Notes: a model not told the origin generated them from the letters alone. 64,000 bases of DNA from Bacillus sp. NTK074B (GCF_017303375.1 NZ_JAFKOH010000003.1:1-64000), one strand, 5' to 3'. Shown: positions 27,838-38,664, counted from the stretch's first letter. Numbers and translations are program-made.

Positions 27838-28377
27838 TCAGGCTACGTATTCAATCCACCATGATTTCACCATATCAGAGAAAACAGGAGTATGTTTCAC
27901 CATCCCTTGTGCTATGAACGAGTGATTGATGAGTGATTGAACCGACTCAATCGGCAATAATACAGCAATATATAATAGAATGAAAATCATTAAGTATGCT
28001 TCAATAAAGCCCAGTATCCCCCCGCCAAGAACATTCAACTGCTTTAATAGTGGAAGATGTGCTACGAAGTCGAGCATTGATCCAATGATTTGCAGTATGA
28101 TGCGTGTTGCGAAGAAAATCAGCGCAAACGCAATTACTCGGTAGTATGCTTGATCCAAATGGGTCGATTCAAATATCATATTCAGTGTGGATTGCTCGTC
28201 CAGTACAGGATAAGGAATCCATAAAGTCAACTTCGGAGCAAGCTGATCATAATATATGTATGCTACAATGAAAGAAACGATAAAACCGAATATGTGGATG
28301 GCCTGAAGGATGAATCCACGTTTTAATCCTATTAAAAACCCTATCACCAGGATGACTAACAAAGCTAAGTCCAACAT
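27838..28377 (-). CDS. yshB: CvpA-family membrane protein
   Basis: 179 residues with four predicted membrane helices, starting MLDLALLVILVIGFLIGLKRG, the CvpA/colicin V production family signature. The exact role in Firmicutes is unclear to me. It follows zapA by seven bases and matches B. subtilis yshB in position. Confidence 0.85.
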   Translation of the reverse strand: MLDLALLVILVIGFLIGLKRGFILQAIHIFGFIVSFIVAYIYYDQLAPKLTLWIPYPVLDEQSTLNMIFESTHLDQAYYRVIAFALIFFATRIILQIIGSMLDFVAHLPLLKQLNVLGGGILGFIEAYLMIFILLYIAVLLPIESVQSLINHSFIAQGMVKHTPVFSDMVKSWWIEYVA

Positions 28378-28384
28378 CTTTATT

Positions 28385-28645
28385 TCAATCCTTTAACCGT
28401 TTAATTTCCCGTTCAAGCTCTTCAACCCGTTCTTGAAGTTTGAGATAATCGTTTACGGCATTCACCGCTGTCAAAACCGCCAATCTGCTTGTGTCGAGAG
28501 ATGGATTCATGGAGTTGATCTCTCTCATTTTGTCATCAACTTTCGAACAAACGAATCGGATTTGACTTGTGGATTCAGTCCCAACAATCGTATATTGTTG
28601 TCCATATATGTCTACAGTGGTACGATTTTTTTGTTCATCAGACAA
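28385..28645 (-). CDS. zapA: Cell division protein ZapA
   Basis: An 86-residue FtsZ-bundling protein. [15 protein letters not shown] and the C-terminal coiled coil ([20 protein letters not shown]) are typical. It promotes Z-ring assembly. First gene of zapA-cvpA, divergent from rnhC. Confidence 0.92.
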   Translation of the reverse strand: MSDEQKNRTTVDIYGQQYTIVGTESTSQIRFVCSKVDDKMREINSMNPSLDTSRLAVLTAVNAVNDYLKLQERVEELEREIKRLKD

Positions 28646-28776
28646 CCTGAAAGCCCCCCATTCATTAGAATCCTACACATAATCATACCACGAAACTTTT
28701 TGATTATGGAAGGAATTTGTCATAATAGCTCACATTTTTATTAAATTCAAGATTTTTGTCATAAGGAGAGAGAAAC

Positions 28777-29700
28777 ATGGCCAATACCGTCATACAAACA
28801 ACCAAAGGAACAATCGAGAAAATGAAAGATCATTATCAAAAGGTGTTGGTCGAAAAGCTGCCACCCGGTGCCGTATTTGTAGCAAAGCCATCAGGCTGTA
28901 CGGTAACCGCTTATAAATCCGGTAAAGTGCTGTTTCAGGGAGCAAACGGAGAAGGTGAAGCGAGTCATTGGGGAAATACCGTGACGCAGAAGGTGAAGTC
29001 CCCGACCAAGGGAGCGACGAATCTGCCTGAGAACTTTGCCGATTGGTCTGTCATCGGTTCAGACGAGGTCGGGACAGGAGACTTCTTCGGACCGATCACT
29101 GTCGTCAGTGCTTATGTGAAGAAAGAGCATATCCCCCTCATGAAAGAACTCGGGGTGAAGGATTCCAAAAATCTATCGGATCCCCAAATCATCAGTATTG
29201 CCAGGGATCTCATTTCCACCATTCCTTATTCCCTCCTCATCCTGCACAATCCAAAATACAATGATATGCAGGCAAAAGGGATGACACAGGGAAAGATGAA
29301 AGCTCTCCTTCACAACAAAGCCATCCTGAATCTATTGGAAAAAATGGCGCCGGAACAACCCGAGGGGATATTAATCGATCAATTTGTTGAAAAAAATACA
29401 TACTTCAAGCACGTGTCAGCTCAACAGAAAATTCAAAAAGACCGGGTATACTTCAGCACCAAGGGAGAAAGCATCCATCTTGCCGTTGCAGCAGCATCGA
29501 TCATCGCACGCTATGCATTCCTGAAAGAAATGGACAAGCTGAGTGCAAAAGCTGGCGTTGAAATCCCAAAAGGCGCGGGGAAACATGTGGATGTCGCCGC
29601 TGCCAAGATCATCAAGGGAAAAGGGATCGAGGAATTAAAATCGATGACCAAATGGCATTTTGCGAATAGCGAGAAGGCAATGAAGTTAGCAAGGAAATAA
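28777..29700 (+). CDS. rnhC: Ribonuclease HIII
   Basis: Cleaves RNA in RNA-DNA hybrids. The 307-residue protein has an N-terminal TBP-like substrate-binding domain (about 1-80) and a type 2 RNase H domain starting at VIGSDEVGTGDFFGPI, where D96 and E97 are the first catalytic acids. AAGGAGAGAG precedes the ATG. It is one of few plus-strand genes here and is divergent from zapA. Confidence 0.95.
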   Translation: MANTVIQTTKGTIEKMKDHYQKVLVEKLPPGAVFVAKPSGCTVTAYKSGKVLFQGANGEGEASHWGNTVTQKVKSPTKGATNLPENFADWSVIGSDEVGTGDFFGPITVVSAYVKKEHIPLMKELGVKDSKNLSDPQIISIARDLISTIPYSLLILHNPKYNDMQAKGMTQGKMKALLHNKAILNLLEKMAPEQPEGILIDQFVEKNTYFKHVSAQQKIQKDRVYFSTKGESIHLAVAAASIIARYAFLKEMDKLSAKAGVEIPKGAGKHVDVAAAKIIKGKGIEELKSMTKWHFANSEKAMKLARK

Positions 29701-29704
29701 GGAA

Positions 29705-29737
29705 GAGCCGCATCGGGTAAAGCGATGCGGCTATTTA
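29705..29737 (+). terminator. Terminator of rnhC
   Basis: AGCCGCATCG pairs with CGATGCGGCT, followed by ATTTAT; the T-run is short but the GC-rich stem is perfect. Confidence 0.7.
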
Positions 29738-29850
29738 TATGGTTTTGTTCAGCTGTTGAATAGTGGAAAATATTCAGCTGCTGAATTTCAGCCTTATTTT
29801 ACCTCATGAATGCTCCCAAATACTCCAATTCCATAATCCCCGAACAAACC

Positions 29851-29885
29851 AAAAAAAGATGCCAGACTCAGTCTGACATCTCTTT
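29851..29885 (-). terminator. Terminator of pheST
   Basis: On the minus strand AGATGTCAGACTGAGTCTGGCATCT forms a hairpin with one bulge and is followed by seven T. Confidence 0.85.
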
Positions 29886-29897
29886 CCAGGAATTGAA

Positions 29898-32312
29898 TTA
29901 CCCTCTTAATTCGGCTCCTGCTTTTTCTCTCACGGTTGCAAGTACCTTATCGTGTACCTTGACTATTTCCTCATCCGTCAAGGTTTTCGCCGGATCGAAG
30001 TATTTCAAGGAGAATGCAAGTGATTTCTTGCCCTCTTCCATACGCTCCCCTTCATAAAGATCGAAGACGGCCACTTCTTTCAGAAGTTTCCCTCCAGCCT
30101 CTTTAATAATGGATTGCAGTTCCCCTGCTTTTACATCCACATTCACAACAAGTGCGATATCCCGTGTGATCGATGGATGACGAGGGATCGGCGTATAGCT
30201 TAGGGCCGGCTTTTCATAATGGAACACAGGTGATGCTTTCAGTTCGAACACGTACGTTTCGTTCAGATCCAATTCTTTTTCCACTTCCGGATGAACTGCT
30301 CCGACAAAACCGATCACTTCGTTATCCAAAAGAATTTCAGCCGTACGGCCCGGGTGCATTCCCTCTACAGTCGCCTGGCGGTAAGTGATGGCTTCGGATA
30401 CACCGATTTCTTCGAACATTCCTTCAAGGATCCCTTTGGCCACGTAAAAGTCAACAGGCTTCTTCTCTCCCTGCCAAGCATGGTGATGCCAAAGCCCTGT
30501 AAGAGCTCCTGCGATATGCTCCTGTTCCTTTGGAAGCTCTTCCCCTGATTCATTCAAGAAAACCGATCCGACTTCATAGAAGGCAAGAGAATCGTTTTGA
30601 CGGGCTTTGTTATATGATACCACTTCCAGAAGCTGCGGAATGATGCTTAAGCGAAGGTTGCTGCGCTCTTCACTCATCGGCATTAATAGACGGACAGGTT
30701 CTCTCATGTCCAATGCGTACTGGGTTGCTTTTTTATCATTTGTCAATGAATACGTGATGGCCTGCAACAATCCAGCCCCTTCAAGATAACGACGGACCGT
30801 GCGGCGCTTCAGCTGATGCAGTGTCAGACCCCCAGGCGTTCCTTCTCCTTCTGGAAGAGTAAGAGGAAGATGATCATAGCCATAAAGGCGTGCCACCTCT
30901 TCAAGTAAATCTTCAGGGATGGTGATATCTCCTTTTCTTGTAGGAGCTGTCACGGCAAATGTTTCTCCGTTCACTTCAATACCAAATTGAAGTCTGCGGA
31001 AGATATCTTCCACTGTCTCTACTGTGATATCTGTTCCGAGTGAAGAATTGATTTTTCCAAGTGTGATCTCAACTTTGACAGGTTCTACATCCATTTCGTT
31101 CACCAAGACAGTGCCTTCAAGGACTTCCCCACCGGCATATTCAGCCATTAATTGAGCCGCTCTTTCCCCTGCTTTCAGGACACGGTTGGGGTCTACTCCC
31201 TTTTCATAGCGGGTACTCGCTTCGCTTCTGAGCCCGTGGTCTTTTGAGGCACCCCTTACGATGGCTCCAGTGAAGTAAGCTGCTTCAAGAAGAACAGTGG
31301 TCGTATCGTTCTGGACTTCTGAATTCGCTCCACCCATCACTCCGGCAAGGGCAACAGGTTCCGTCCCATTGGTGATAACAAGCTGGCTGCTTGATAAGGT
31401 TCTTTCCGCATCATCCAGTGTGACGAAGGTTTCACCATCTTTTGCACGACGGACCAGGATTTCTTTTGAACCAAAGCGGTCATAGTCAAAAGCATGGAGC
31501 GGTTGGCCATATTCCAACAGCACGTAGTTCGTAATATCGACTACATTATTATGAGGACGGATTCCCGCTGAAATCAGTGCATTTTGCATCCAAAGTGGAG
31601 ATGGTCCGATTTTGACATTTTTGATGATCTTGGCACCATATAAAGGATTATCTTCTTTGGCTTCTACCTTAACCGTTACATAATCCGATGCTTTTTCACT
31701 AGTTTCAGATAGATTTGTTACAGGAAGCTTTACATCACGATCCAAAATGGCTGCCACTTCATACGCGACACCAAGCATACTTAGGCAGTCTGAGCGATTT
31801 GGCGTCAAGCCAAGTTCGAGGATTGCATCATCCAGGTTCAATAATTCAACCGCACTACGGCCGACTTCTGCATCATCACTGAATACATAAATTCCTTCTG
31901 CATGTTCTTTCGGTACAAGTTTACCTTCTACCCCAAGCTCTTGCAGGGAACAGATCATCCCGTGGGATGCTTCACCGCGAAGCTTTGCTTTCTTGATTTT
32001 GAAATTGCCAGGAAGGACCGCTCCCACTTTTGCCACAGCCACTTTCTGACCCTGTGCTACGTTCGGTGCCCCACAGATGATTTGGACGGGTTCTTCTTCC
32101 CCTACATCCACCAGGCATTTATTTAACTTATCCGCATCGGGATGTGGTTCACACTGCAGGACATGGCCGACGACCACGTTTTTGATTTCTTCCCCGATCC
32201 GTTCGACCCCTTCGACTTCGATCCCGCTTCTTGTAATTTTCTCTGCCAGCTCTTCAGGTGTTGTGCCTGATAAGTCTACATAATTTTCCAACCATTTATA
32301 TGAAACAAACAT
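29898..32312 (-). CDS. pheT: Phenylalanyl-tRNA synthetase beta subunit
   Basis: Large subunit of the alpha2-beta2 enzyme. The 804 residues contain an N-terminal tRNA-binding EMAP-like domain (about 40-150), the B3/4 editing domain ([23 protein letters not shown] nearby), B5, the catalytic-like core and a C-terminal anticodon-binding ferredoxin fold ([18 protein letters not shown]). It follows pheS by 28 bp and is controlled by the same Phe T-box. Confidence 0.96.
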   Translation of the reverse strand: MFVSYKWLENYVDLSGTTPEELAEKITRSGIEVEGVERIGEEIKNVVVGHVLQCEPHPDADKLNKCLVDVGEEEPVQIICGAPNVAQGQKVAVAKVGAVLPGNFKIKKAKLRGEASHGMICSLQELGVEGKLVPKEHAEGIYVFSDDAEVGRSAVELLNLDDAILELGLTPNRSDCLSMLGVAYEVAAILDRDVKLPVTNLSETSEKASDYVTVKVEAKEDNPLYGAKIIKNVKIGPSPLWMQNALISAGIRPHNNVVDITNYVLLEYGQPLHAFDYDRFGSKEILVRRAKDGETFVTLDDAERTLSSSQLVITNGTEPVALAGVMGGANSEVQNDTTTVLLEAAYFTGAIVRGASKDHGLRSEASTRYEKGVDPNRVLKAGERAAQLMAEYAGGEVLEGTVLVNEMDVEPVKVEITLGKINSSLGTDITVETVEDIFRRLQFGIEVNGETFAVTAPTRKGDITIPEDLLEEVARLYGYDHLPLTLPEGEGTPGGLTLHQLKRRTVRRYLEGAGLLQAITYSLTNDKKATQYALDMREPVRLLMPMSEERSNLRLSIIPQLLEVVSYNKARQNDSLAFYEVGSVFLNESGEELPKEQEHIAGALTGLWHHHAWQGEKKPVDFYVAKGILEGMFEEIGVSEAITYRQATVEGMHPGRTAEILLDNEVIGFVGAVHPEVEKELDLNETYVFELKASPVFHYEKPALSYTPIPRHPSITRDIALVVNVDVKAGELQSIIKEAGGKLLKEVAVFDLYEGERMEEGKKSLAFSLKYFDPAKTLTDEEIVKVHDKVLATVREKAGAELRG

Positions 32313-32340
32313 GTGTTAGTACCTCCTACCCGATTTTCGA

Positions 32341-33378
32341 TTACTCTTGTGTTCCGAACTGTGTGACAAAACGCGTATCATTTGTGTAGAAATGACGGAT
32401 ATCATCGATTCCGTATTTCAGCATGGCAATACGCTCCGGTCCCATACCGAATGCGAATCCAGTGTATTTCTTTGAATCGAATCCTGCCTTTTCAAGAACA
32501 TTCGGATGAACCATCCCTGCGCCGAGTATTTCAATCCATCCTGTTCCTTTACATACACGACAGCCTTTTCCACCGCAAATCTTACATGAGATATCCATCT
32601 CGACAGAAGGCTCTGTGAATGGGAAGAAGCTTGGGCGTAAGCGGATTTCACGGTCTTCACCAAACATTTTCTTGGCAAACACATTCAACGTTCCTTTTAG
32701 ATCACTCATGCGGATGTCCTCATCAATGACAAGACCTTCGATTTGAGTAAATTGATGTGAGTGTGTCGCATCATCCGTATCGCGACGGTACACTTTACCT
32801 GGACAGATAATCTTGATCGGGCCTTTTCCTTTGGCGAGTTCCATCGTTCTTGCCTGAACTGGTGAAGTATGGGTACGCAACAGTGTTTCTTCCGTTATAT
32901 AGAAAGAATCCTGCATGTCGCGGGCCGGATGTCCTTTCGGAAGGTTCAGGGCTTCAAAGTTGTAATAATCTTTTTCAACTTCAGGTCCTTCAGCAACCGT
33001 GTAACCCATGCCGATGAACAGGTCTTCGATCTCTTCCACAATCATCGTAAGGGGATGGTGATTCCCTTTTTTCACAGGGCGACCTGGTAATGTGACATCA
33101 ATCGTTTCGGACTGAAGCTTCTTTTCAACCGCTTCTTTTTCGAGTATGGCCTGCTTCGCTTCAATCGTTTCCGTAATCGCACCACGTACTTCATTGGCAA
33201 GTGCCCCCATTTTAGGACGCTCTTCCGCTGACAGTTTACCCATTCCTTTTAATGCTTCTGTTACGGGTCCTTTTTTCCCTAAATAGGCAACACGGATGTT
33301 ATTCAATTCTTTCAGGTCTTGAGCTTCATTTACCTTTTCGATGGCTTCTTGTTGAAGGGATCGTAATTTGTCCTCCAT
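32341..33378 (-). CDS. pheS: Phenylalanyl-tRNA synthetase alpha subunit
   Basis: Catalytic subunit charging tRNA-Phe. I start it at ATG 33378 ([15 protein letters not shown]), which has AAAGGAGGAAG upstream, giving 345 residues; the in-frame extension would run into the T-box terminator. Class II motifs are visible: [11 protein letters not shown] (motif 2 region) and [14 protein letters not shown] (motif 3). An N-terminal coiled coil binds tRNA. Confidence 0.96.
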   Translation of the reverse strand: MEDKLRSLQQEAIEKVNEAQDLKELNNIRVAYLGKKGPVTEALKGMGKLSAEERPKMGALANEVRGAITETIEAKQAILEKEAVEKKLQSETIDVTLPGRPVKKGNHHPLTMIVEEIEDLFIGMGYTVAEGPEVEKDYYNFEALNLPKGHPARDMQDSFYITEETLLRTHTSPVQARTMELAKGKGPIKIICPGKVYRRDTDDATHSHQFTQIEGLVIDEDIRMSDLKGTLNVFAKKMFGEDREIRLRPSFFPFTEPSVEMDISCKICGGKGCRVCKGTGWIEILGAGMVHPNVLEKAGFDSKKYTGFAFGMGPERIAMLKYGIDDIRHFYTNDTRFVTQFGTQE

Positions 33379-33437
33379 TGTTCTTCCTCCTTTAATGTAT
33401 ATCGTCCGAAGGGGCGCATTCCCGATTTTAAACAAAT

Positions 33438-33697
33438 AAAAAAACCCCATCCCAAAAAGGGACGAGGTTTAGATCGCGGTACCACCCTTATAAGCATATC
33501 CACAGATGGATATACTCACTTCATTCGGATAACGGCTTATGCCGGAGCATCTTTACATGTATCATGGTCCCGATGCCAACTCGAGAGGTGAAATATTCAC
33601 ATCATGTTTTCTTAAGGATGCTTGCAGTCTGAGGGCATCCTCTCCCTTAAAGAAGGTCATGTGCTACTTTCCTCTTTCAACGTTTTTAAGTTATATG
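33438..33697 (-). ncRNA. Phe-specific T-box leader of pheST
   Basis: The minus strand carries the conserved T-box sequence AAGGGTGGTACCGCG (33475-33489) followed by a terminator stem (33438-33470, AACCTCGTCCC and GGGATGGGGTT, then T-run). The specifier codon is TTC (phenylalanine), minus strand 33592-33590, in the context GTGAATATTTCACCTC, which matches the Thr T-box in this window. Uncharged tRNA-Phe should stabilise the antiterminator and turn on pheST. Confidence 0.93.
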
Positions 33698-33703
33698 TGC
33701 ATT

Positions 33704-33732
33704 ATTATAGTGAATTTCCCGGCAGATTTCAA
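33704..33732 (-). promoter_or_regulatory. Sigma-A promoter of pheST
   Basis: On the minus strand TTGAAA (33727-33732), a 17-bp spacer and TATAAT (33704-33709), directly upstream of the T-box leader and after the stop of the methyltransferase gene. Confidence 0.75.
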
Positions 33733-33747
33733 ACCTTTTCACGGAAA

Positions 33748-34509
33748 TCACTGCCCATTTTTGAAATAGTACAGCAAAACACCTGCTGCAATCGCTACAT
33801 TTAATGATTCGCTTTTACCGTAAATGGGGATGTAGAGGTTTTGGTCGGTCTCTGTTAAAAGGTCATTCGACATTCCATTTCCCTCGTTCCCCATGATGAG
33901 GGCATAAGAAGAGTGCGGCTTGACCGTAGTGTATTCTACGCCATTCTCAAGGGCTGTCCCGTATACAGGAATGTCCCGTTCCTTCAACAGTGGAATGACT
34001 TCGTGTAGGTCTTTCCTGACTATGGGAATATGAAAATGGCTTCCCTGTGCGGAGCGCAGTACTTTAGGATTATAAGGATCCACCGTCCCTTTTCCTAACA
34101 CAACCATACCAATCCCGGCTGCATCGGCTGTACGGATGATGGTTCCGATGTTACCTGGGTCCTGCAGGCCATCGAGGAGCATCAGCGTTGCTGCCTGGTC
34201 GATGATATGCTCACCCTCTTTTTGCTTACAGATGGCAAAGATCCCTTGTGAGGTTTCCGTATCAGACAGGACTTTCCCGATTTCATCGGACACCATCGAG
34301 ATGGAAACAGAGTCCACGTTCCACTTCTGAGGGATGTCGACTCCTTCTACAAGGATGATCTCTAAGACTGTATCTTCCTGTTTTAACGCTTCCTCCACAA
34401 GATGAAAGCCTTCAATGATATATGTACGGGTGAGATCCCGTTCTTTTTTGGTCAATAATTTCTTCCACTGTTTAACTACAGGGTTTTTTGAGGATTGAAT
34501 ATACTTCAA
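33748..34509 (-). CDS. ysgA: SpoU-family RNA 2'-O-methyltransferase (YsgA)
   Basis: An SPOUT-class methyltransferase that probably modifies rRNA using S-adenosylmethionine. The N-terminal substrate-binding part begins KYIQSSKNPVVKQWKKLLTKK; the SPOUT motifs are LLDGLQDPGNIGTIIRTADA, IMGNEGNGMS and YIPIYGKSESLNVAIAAGVLLY. I start it at TTG 34509, after AAAGGAG, giving 253 residues; the earlier in-frame ATG has no RBS. B. subtilis ysgA is also next to sspI and pheST. Confidence 0.88.
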   Translation of the reverse strand: MKYIQSSKNPVVKQWKKLLTKKERDLTRTYIIEGFHLVEEALKQEDTVLEIILVEGVDIPQKWNVDSVSISMVSDEIGKVLSDTETSQGIFAICKQKEGEHIIDQAATLMLLDGLQDPGNIGTIIRTADAAGIGMVVLGKGTVDPYNPKVLRSAQGSHFHIPIVRKDLHEVIPLLKERDIPVYGTALENGVEYTTVKPHSSYALIMGNEGNGMSNDLLTETDQNLYIPIYGKSESLNVAIAAGVLLYYFKNGQ

Positions 34510-34633
34510 TCGTATCCGCTCCTTTAAATTCCTATTCAACGTCTCATTATACCTTAACTTTCCTACATAATAAATTCAATTTGAGACAAGATAACAATGA
34601 GTTCCTTATCCTAGAAAAAAGGAGAAATGTGTG

Positions 34634-34849
34634 ATGAATCTTAATTTACGTAAAGCGATCATACACAACGTATCTGGTAATAACCAGGACGAACTGAGAG
34701 ACACCATCGTCGACGCCATCCAGGGAGGAGAAGAAAAAACCCTTCCAGGCCTCGGTGTACTGCTTGAAGTCTTCTGGCAAAACGCAGATCCGCAGGAACA
34801 AAAAATGGTCCTTGAAACATTAGAGGAATCATTGCAGCAAATGCATTAG
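34634..34849 (+). CDS. sspI: Small acid-soluble spore protein SspI
   Basis: A 71-residue minor spore protein found in the spore core; [16 protein letters not shown] and [13 protein letters not shown]-like [16 protein letters not shown] identify it. Transcription in the forespore by sigma-G is expected from the family; I could not fix a convincing -10/-35. The ATG has AAAGGAG eight bases upstream; a GTG three bases earlier is less likely. Clear evidence that the host forms endospores. Confidence 0.94.
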   Translation: MNLNLRKAIIHNVSGNNQDELRDTIVDAIQGGEEKTLPGLGVLLEVFWQNADPQEQKMVLETLEESLQQMH

Positions 34850-34888
34850 AAACAAGGGCAATCCTGAATAGGGGTTGCCCTTGTTTTA
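34850..34888 (+). terminator. Terminator of sspI
   Basis: AACAAGGGCAA pairs with TTGCCCTTGTT, followed by TT. It lies right after the sspI stop. Confidence 0.8.
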
Positions 34889-34897
34889 TGCCTTCCG

Positions 34898-34969
34898 GGT
34901 TCACATCATGAAAAAGACTTTTTCCGACGACACGACCTTATCGGATGAAACGACCTTTTAAATGCACGT
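34898..34969. repeat. 18-bp-period tandem array
   Basis: Units start at 34898, 34916, 34934 and 34952, exactly 18 bp apart. The core is GACCTTATCGGATGAAAC, with the first unit strongly diverged. It lies between the sspI and aminopeptidase terminators and has no coding potential. Confidence 0.55.
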
Positions 34970-35000
34970 AAAAAGAGACCCTTTATAAGGGCCTCTCAAT
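34969..35000 (-). terminator. Terminator of the M42 peptidase gene
   Basis: On the minus strand GAGAGGCCCTTATAAAGGGTCTC forms a hairpin followed by TTTTTA. Confidence 0.8.
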
Positions 35001-35004
35001 AAAA

Positions 35005-36090
35005 TCAATCAAACGTAATGTTTGCCACTGTCTCTTTATCGAGCTTCTTGATCACTTCTGTAATCAATTTCACTGTGTTTTCATAATCATCACGATGCAA
35101 CATGGCTGCATGGGAATGAATGTAGCGTGTTGCAATCGTAATGGATAAAGCAGGGACTCCGTTGGCTGTTAAATGAATTGCTCCAGAATCCGTCCCACCC
35201 CCTGCAATGGCATCGAACTGGTACGGGATGTTGTGCTCATCCGCTGTATCCGTAACAAAGTCGCGAAGACCTTTGTGGGAAACCATGGACGCATCGTAAA
35301 GGATGATCTGTGGACCTTCCCCCATCTTACTTGACGCTTCCTTATCAGAAACACCAGGTGTGTCGCCGGCGATTCCGACATCCACACCAAATCCGATGTC
35401 AGGCTGGATCTTCGCTGCCGCCGTCCTCGCTCCACGAAGACCGACTTCTTCCTGTACGGTACCGACACCATAGACGATGTTAGGATGCTTCTCATCTTTC
35501 AGATTTCTTAATACATCGATGGCAATCGCACATCCGATCCGATTATCCCATGCTTTCGCAAGGAGCATCTTCTCATTGTTCATCACCGTGAATTCGAAAT
35601 GAGGGACGACCATATCTCCCGGCTTCACTCCCCATTCCTGTACTTCTTCACGGCTTGACGCACCGATATCAATGAACATATCTTTGATATCAACCGGTTT
35701 TTTCCGCGCTTCCGGAGGCAGGATATGGGGTGGTTTGGAACCGATCACACCTGTCACCTCCCCAGTGCTGGTCACAATCGTCACACGCTGGGCGAGCATA
35801 ACTTGAGACCACCAGCCTCCTACGGTTTGAAAGCGAAGGAATCCTTTGCTGTCGATCTGTGTGATCATAAACCCTACTTCATCAAGATGGCCAGCCACCA
35901 TGATTTTGGGACCATTCTCATCGCCGACTTTCTTAGCGATCAGGCTTCCAAGATTATCTGTTGTCACTTCATCTGCAAACGGCTCTATGTATTTCTTCAT
36001 GACGTCACGTACTTCTCGTTCATTACCCGGTACCCCTTTGGCATCGGTTAAATCCTTGAGCATTGTCAAAGTTTCGTCTAATTTCGCCAT
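35005..36090 (-). CDS. ysdC: M42-family metallo-aminopeptidase (YsdC-like)
   Basis: A 361-residue glutamyl/leucyl aminopeptidase of family M42, which forms large cytosolic dodecamers in related proteins. Metal ligands are visible in [10 protein letters not shown] (H68), [11 protein letters not shown] (bridging Asp), [11 protein letters not shown] (catalytic Glu pair) and FGVDVGI; a final His lies in [10 protein letters not shown]. Substrate preference cannot be read from sequence. Confidence 0.9.
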   Translation of the reverse strand: MAKLDETLTMLKDLTDAKGVPGNEREVRDVMKKYIEPFADEVTTDNLGSLIAKKVGDENGPKIMVAGHLDEVGFMITQIDSKGFLRFQTVGGWWSQVMLAQRVTIVTSTGEVTGVIGSKPPHILPPEARKKPVDIKDMFIDIGASSREEVQEWGVKPGDMVVPHFEFTVMNNEKMLLAKAWDNRIGCAIAIDVLRNLKDEKHPNIVYGVGTVQEEVGLRGARTAAAKIQPDIGFGVDVGIAGDTPGVSDKEASSKMGEGPQIILYDASMVSHKGLRDFVTDTADEHNIPYQFDAIAGGGTDSGAIHLTANGVPALSITIATRYIHSHAAMLHRDDYENTVKLITEVIKKLDKETVANITFD

Positions 36091-36196
36091 TATTTCGACC
36101 CCCTAAATGATTATACTTTTCAATTATACTAAAACATGTGTGATTCATCAAAATTTGCTGAATCTTCTTCACTATTCATAGAGATGAAGCTTTCTC

Positions 36197-36685
36197 TTAA
36201 TATCCTTCTTGTTGACGGTTATAATTCACTTCATTTTTTTTCACATAAGCATCAAACACCTCTTCATGGGAAAATCCGAGTAGTTCCCCGAGGTACACAT
36301 AGTGTCTGAATAATTCCTGGAAATGTTCAACCGAACGTTCTTCGGCAAAATGATTGGCGTATTTAAAGACATCCATGAATTGCTTGGTCACATCATCGTT
36401 CGTATAATTCGTCTCCCCTAAATCAAATTGCCGGATGCCGATTTCAATCCCGAGTGAAAGAATGAAGTGTACACCGTCCACGAATTCCTCCAGGATCACT
36501 TCCTTTTCGGAAGAAGGTTTCGTACTCCAGAACTTAAAGCTTCTTGTTTCATTCGCCAGTTCCCCTACCTCTACAAGTAAAGCAAGGATCTTCTTGTCGA
36601 CCAGGTCTTCCTTTTCTAAACCATGTTCTTTTTCGATATGCTGATCAAGTTTCTTCTGCATGTCCAATAACTTCTCAATATTCAT
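36197..36685 (-). CDS. dUTPase-like all-alpha nucleotide pyrophosphohydrolase
   Basis: About 162 residues of the dUTPase_2/MazG-like fold. ALLVEVGELANETRSFKFW provides the ExxE half of the metal site, and ILEEFVDGVHFILSLG the ExxxD half. These enzymes hydrolyse dUTP or other nucleoside triphosphates to monophosphate. I start it at the second ATG (36685), eight bases after AGGGGGAG. Its neighbour is ysdB. Confidence 0.82.
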   Translation of the reverse strand: MNIEKLLDMQKKLDQHIEKEHGLEKEDLVDKKILALLVEVGELANETRSFKFWSTKPSSEKEVILEEFVDGVHFILSLGIEIGIRQFDLGETNYTNDDVTKQFMDVFKYANHFAEERSVEHFQELFRHYVYLGELLGFSHEEVFDAYVKKNEVNYNRQQEGY

Positions 36686-36831
36686 TGTCATTCTCCCCCT
36701 TATGATGTCTGTATTTATATCACTCTCTCTTAGTATGACAAATTTTCAAACAAATTTTAAATAATATGAAACCTTTTTCTGTTTTAATCGTACATAATAG
36801 TGGAAGAAATATGCCTATGGAGGTAATGGTT

Positions 36832-37230
36832 ATGCTTTGGTTAATTCGGTTAGTGATTTTTCTCCTTATTATCTATCTTTTATACAGCAGTGTGAAATAC
36901 ATTATGAACCCAAAGCGAAAACTCGAGCTTGCCCAAGAGCAGAAACGTTTTTATTTTCTCGATGATCAGGAAAATGTCCGTAAGAATTTTCACATAACCT
37001 ATAAAGGTGCACGATTCGAAGGGGAAAAATATCTGGGGGCTACTGACCAGTCCTTCGACGTGGTATCGATTTTTGTATGGACGAAAAATGTCTCTTCCCT
37101 TAAAGGCCTCACCAGGGAGGACTTCGAATACTTGCAGAACGAAATCAAAGAACGATACCCCAATGCCAAACTGGACTGGAAAAGTCCGATCCACGAATTC
37201 CTTCAAAACGCCCAACAAAAAAACGACTAG
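36832..37230 (+). CDS. ysdB: YsdB-family membrane-associated protein
   Basis: 132 residues: an N-terminal membrane helix (MLWLIRLVIFLLIIYLLYSS) and a soluble domain rich in aromatic and charged residues. It is known in B. subtilis as a member of the sigma-W regulon with unknown role. I start it at ATG 36832, seven bases after GGAGGT; upstream ATGs lack an RBS. Confidence 0.85.
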   Translation: MLWLIRLVIFLLIIYLLYSSVKYIMNPKRKLELAQEQKRFYFLDDQENVRKNFHITYKGARFEGEKYLGATDQSFDVVSIFVWTKNVSSLKGLTREDFEYLQNEIKERYPNAKLDWKSPIHEFLQNAQQKND

Positions 37231-37248
37231 CTCAGCTGGTCGTTTTTT
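37217..37248 (+). terminator. Terminator of ysdB
   Basis: AAACGAC pairs with GTCGTTT around a loop, followed by six T. It overlaps the ysdB stop codon and precedes the convergent TVP38 gene. Confidence 0.75.
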
Positions 37249-37254
37249 GATTTT

Positions 37255-37824
37255 TTATTTACCGGGAAAAAACTCTCTCCATTGAATGACGCGCACTTTT
37301 TCTCTTAATAGGTAAAATAGGACGATGAGTGCAAGGAAGATCATGACGAGAATGGGTGGGGAAAATTGTTTGATGTATTGGCCAAATACCGTGTAAAAGA
37401 ACGCCAGGGGAATGTTTGAAAGGACGGAGGCACGGATGAAGGGCTTGAGCTCCTTCTTCCGTTCGAGCAGACATAGATTTAAGAGCTGATAATGGACAAA
37501 TGGAATCAGCCTGAGAACAGCAATTTGCCCTGTAGTAAGGGTCGCGTTACGGCCGAACCACTTTTCCTTCAGACGTAGAAGCTTTTCGTAAAACGATTTG
37601 AAACCTTTAATGATAAAATAAAAAGACACAGATAAGAGCGTTAATCCGATCAATGAATACAGAGTGCCGAAGAGGCTTCCGAACAGAACCCCTCCTGCCA
37701 TGCAGACAAGGGCGACGGGAATGAACAAAAACTGCCTCAGGACGTGGAACAAGATAAACAGAACAGGAGCCATATACCCGCTTGCTTCCATCAGGGCGAA
37801 TGCAGCAACCAACCGTTCGTCCAT
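37255..37824 (-). CDS. TVP38/TMEM64-family membrane protein
   Basis: About 189 residues with five or six predicted membrane helices. FLFIPVALVCMAGGVLFGSLFGTLYSLIG is the SNARE-associated/DedA-like signature. The wider superfamily includes lipid scramblases and flippases; substrate unknown here. I start it at ATG 37824 (MDERLVAAF), ten bases after AAGGAGGT. Confidence 0.8.
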   Translation of the reverse strand: MDERLVAAFALMEASGYMAPVLFILFHVLRQFLFIPVALVCMAGGVLFGSLFGTLYSLIGLTLLSVSFYFIIKGFKSFYEKLLRLKEKWFGRNATLTTGQIAVLRLIPFVHYQLLNLCLLERKKELKPFIRASVLSNIPLAFFYTVFGQYIKQFSPPILVMIFLALIVLFYLLREKVRVIQWREFFPGK

Positions 37825-37919
37825 GGCGAACGCGACCTCCTTCTGCTTTTCTAAGCTGTTTCTACACACTCTCTATATAGTATGTAGAATAGACGGGTTA
37901 AAGAATGAAAACTTTGGTT

Positions 37920-38198
37920 TCAGAGGTTCGCATTCAACCAGATGAACAGCACGCAATGGAGCATCACGAGTAGCGGAAAGCCGATGGCAAACTGCTTGTG
38001 CTTGGTTTTATGACGGTACACCTTCATGCCTATGTAAGCCCCGACGCTCCCCCCTAAAATGGCAACCTGCCACAATACCCGTTCACTGATACGGTATTCG
38101 TGCCGCTGTGCTTTTCTTTTATCCCTTCCCATTACCGTAAACCCGATGATGTTGATGATAATGGCATATAGATATAAAATCCATGATAATCCATCCAT
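37920..38198 (-). CDS. ysdA: DUF1294 membrane protein YsdA
   Basis: A 92-residue small membrane protein with three predicted helices and a charged loop (GRDKRKAQRHEYRISE). Family DUF1294; function unknown. It follows the infC-rpmI-rplT operon after a terminator, as ysdA does in B. subtilis. Confidence 0.85.
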   Translation of the reverse strand: MDGLSWILYLYAIIINIIGFTVMGRDKRKAQRHEYRISERVLWQVAILGGSVGAYIGMKVYRHKTKHKQFAIGFPLLVMLHCVLFIWLNANL

Positions 38199-38229
38199 GA
38201 TTTTTACCTGCTTTCCACTGTGAATGATC

Positions 38230-38262
38230 GAAGAAAGGACCGGCCAGTGGCCAGTCCTTTTG
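38230..38262 (-). terminator. Terminator of infC-rpmI-rplT
   Basis: On the minus strand AAAGGACTGGCCACTGGCCGGTCCTTT forms a nearly perfect hairpin. The following T-run is short. Confidence 0.75.
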
Positions 38263-38286
38263 GTCTGCTGTTTTCGTCAGCAGGTA

Positions 38287-38664
<378 letters not shown>

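Noticed and set aside
29748-29795. Repeated TTCAGCTG(C/T)TGAA motifs after rnhC
   Set aside because: Spacings of 25 and 14 bases are irregular and the motif is a short palindrome; too weak to call a repeat array.
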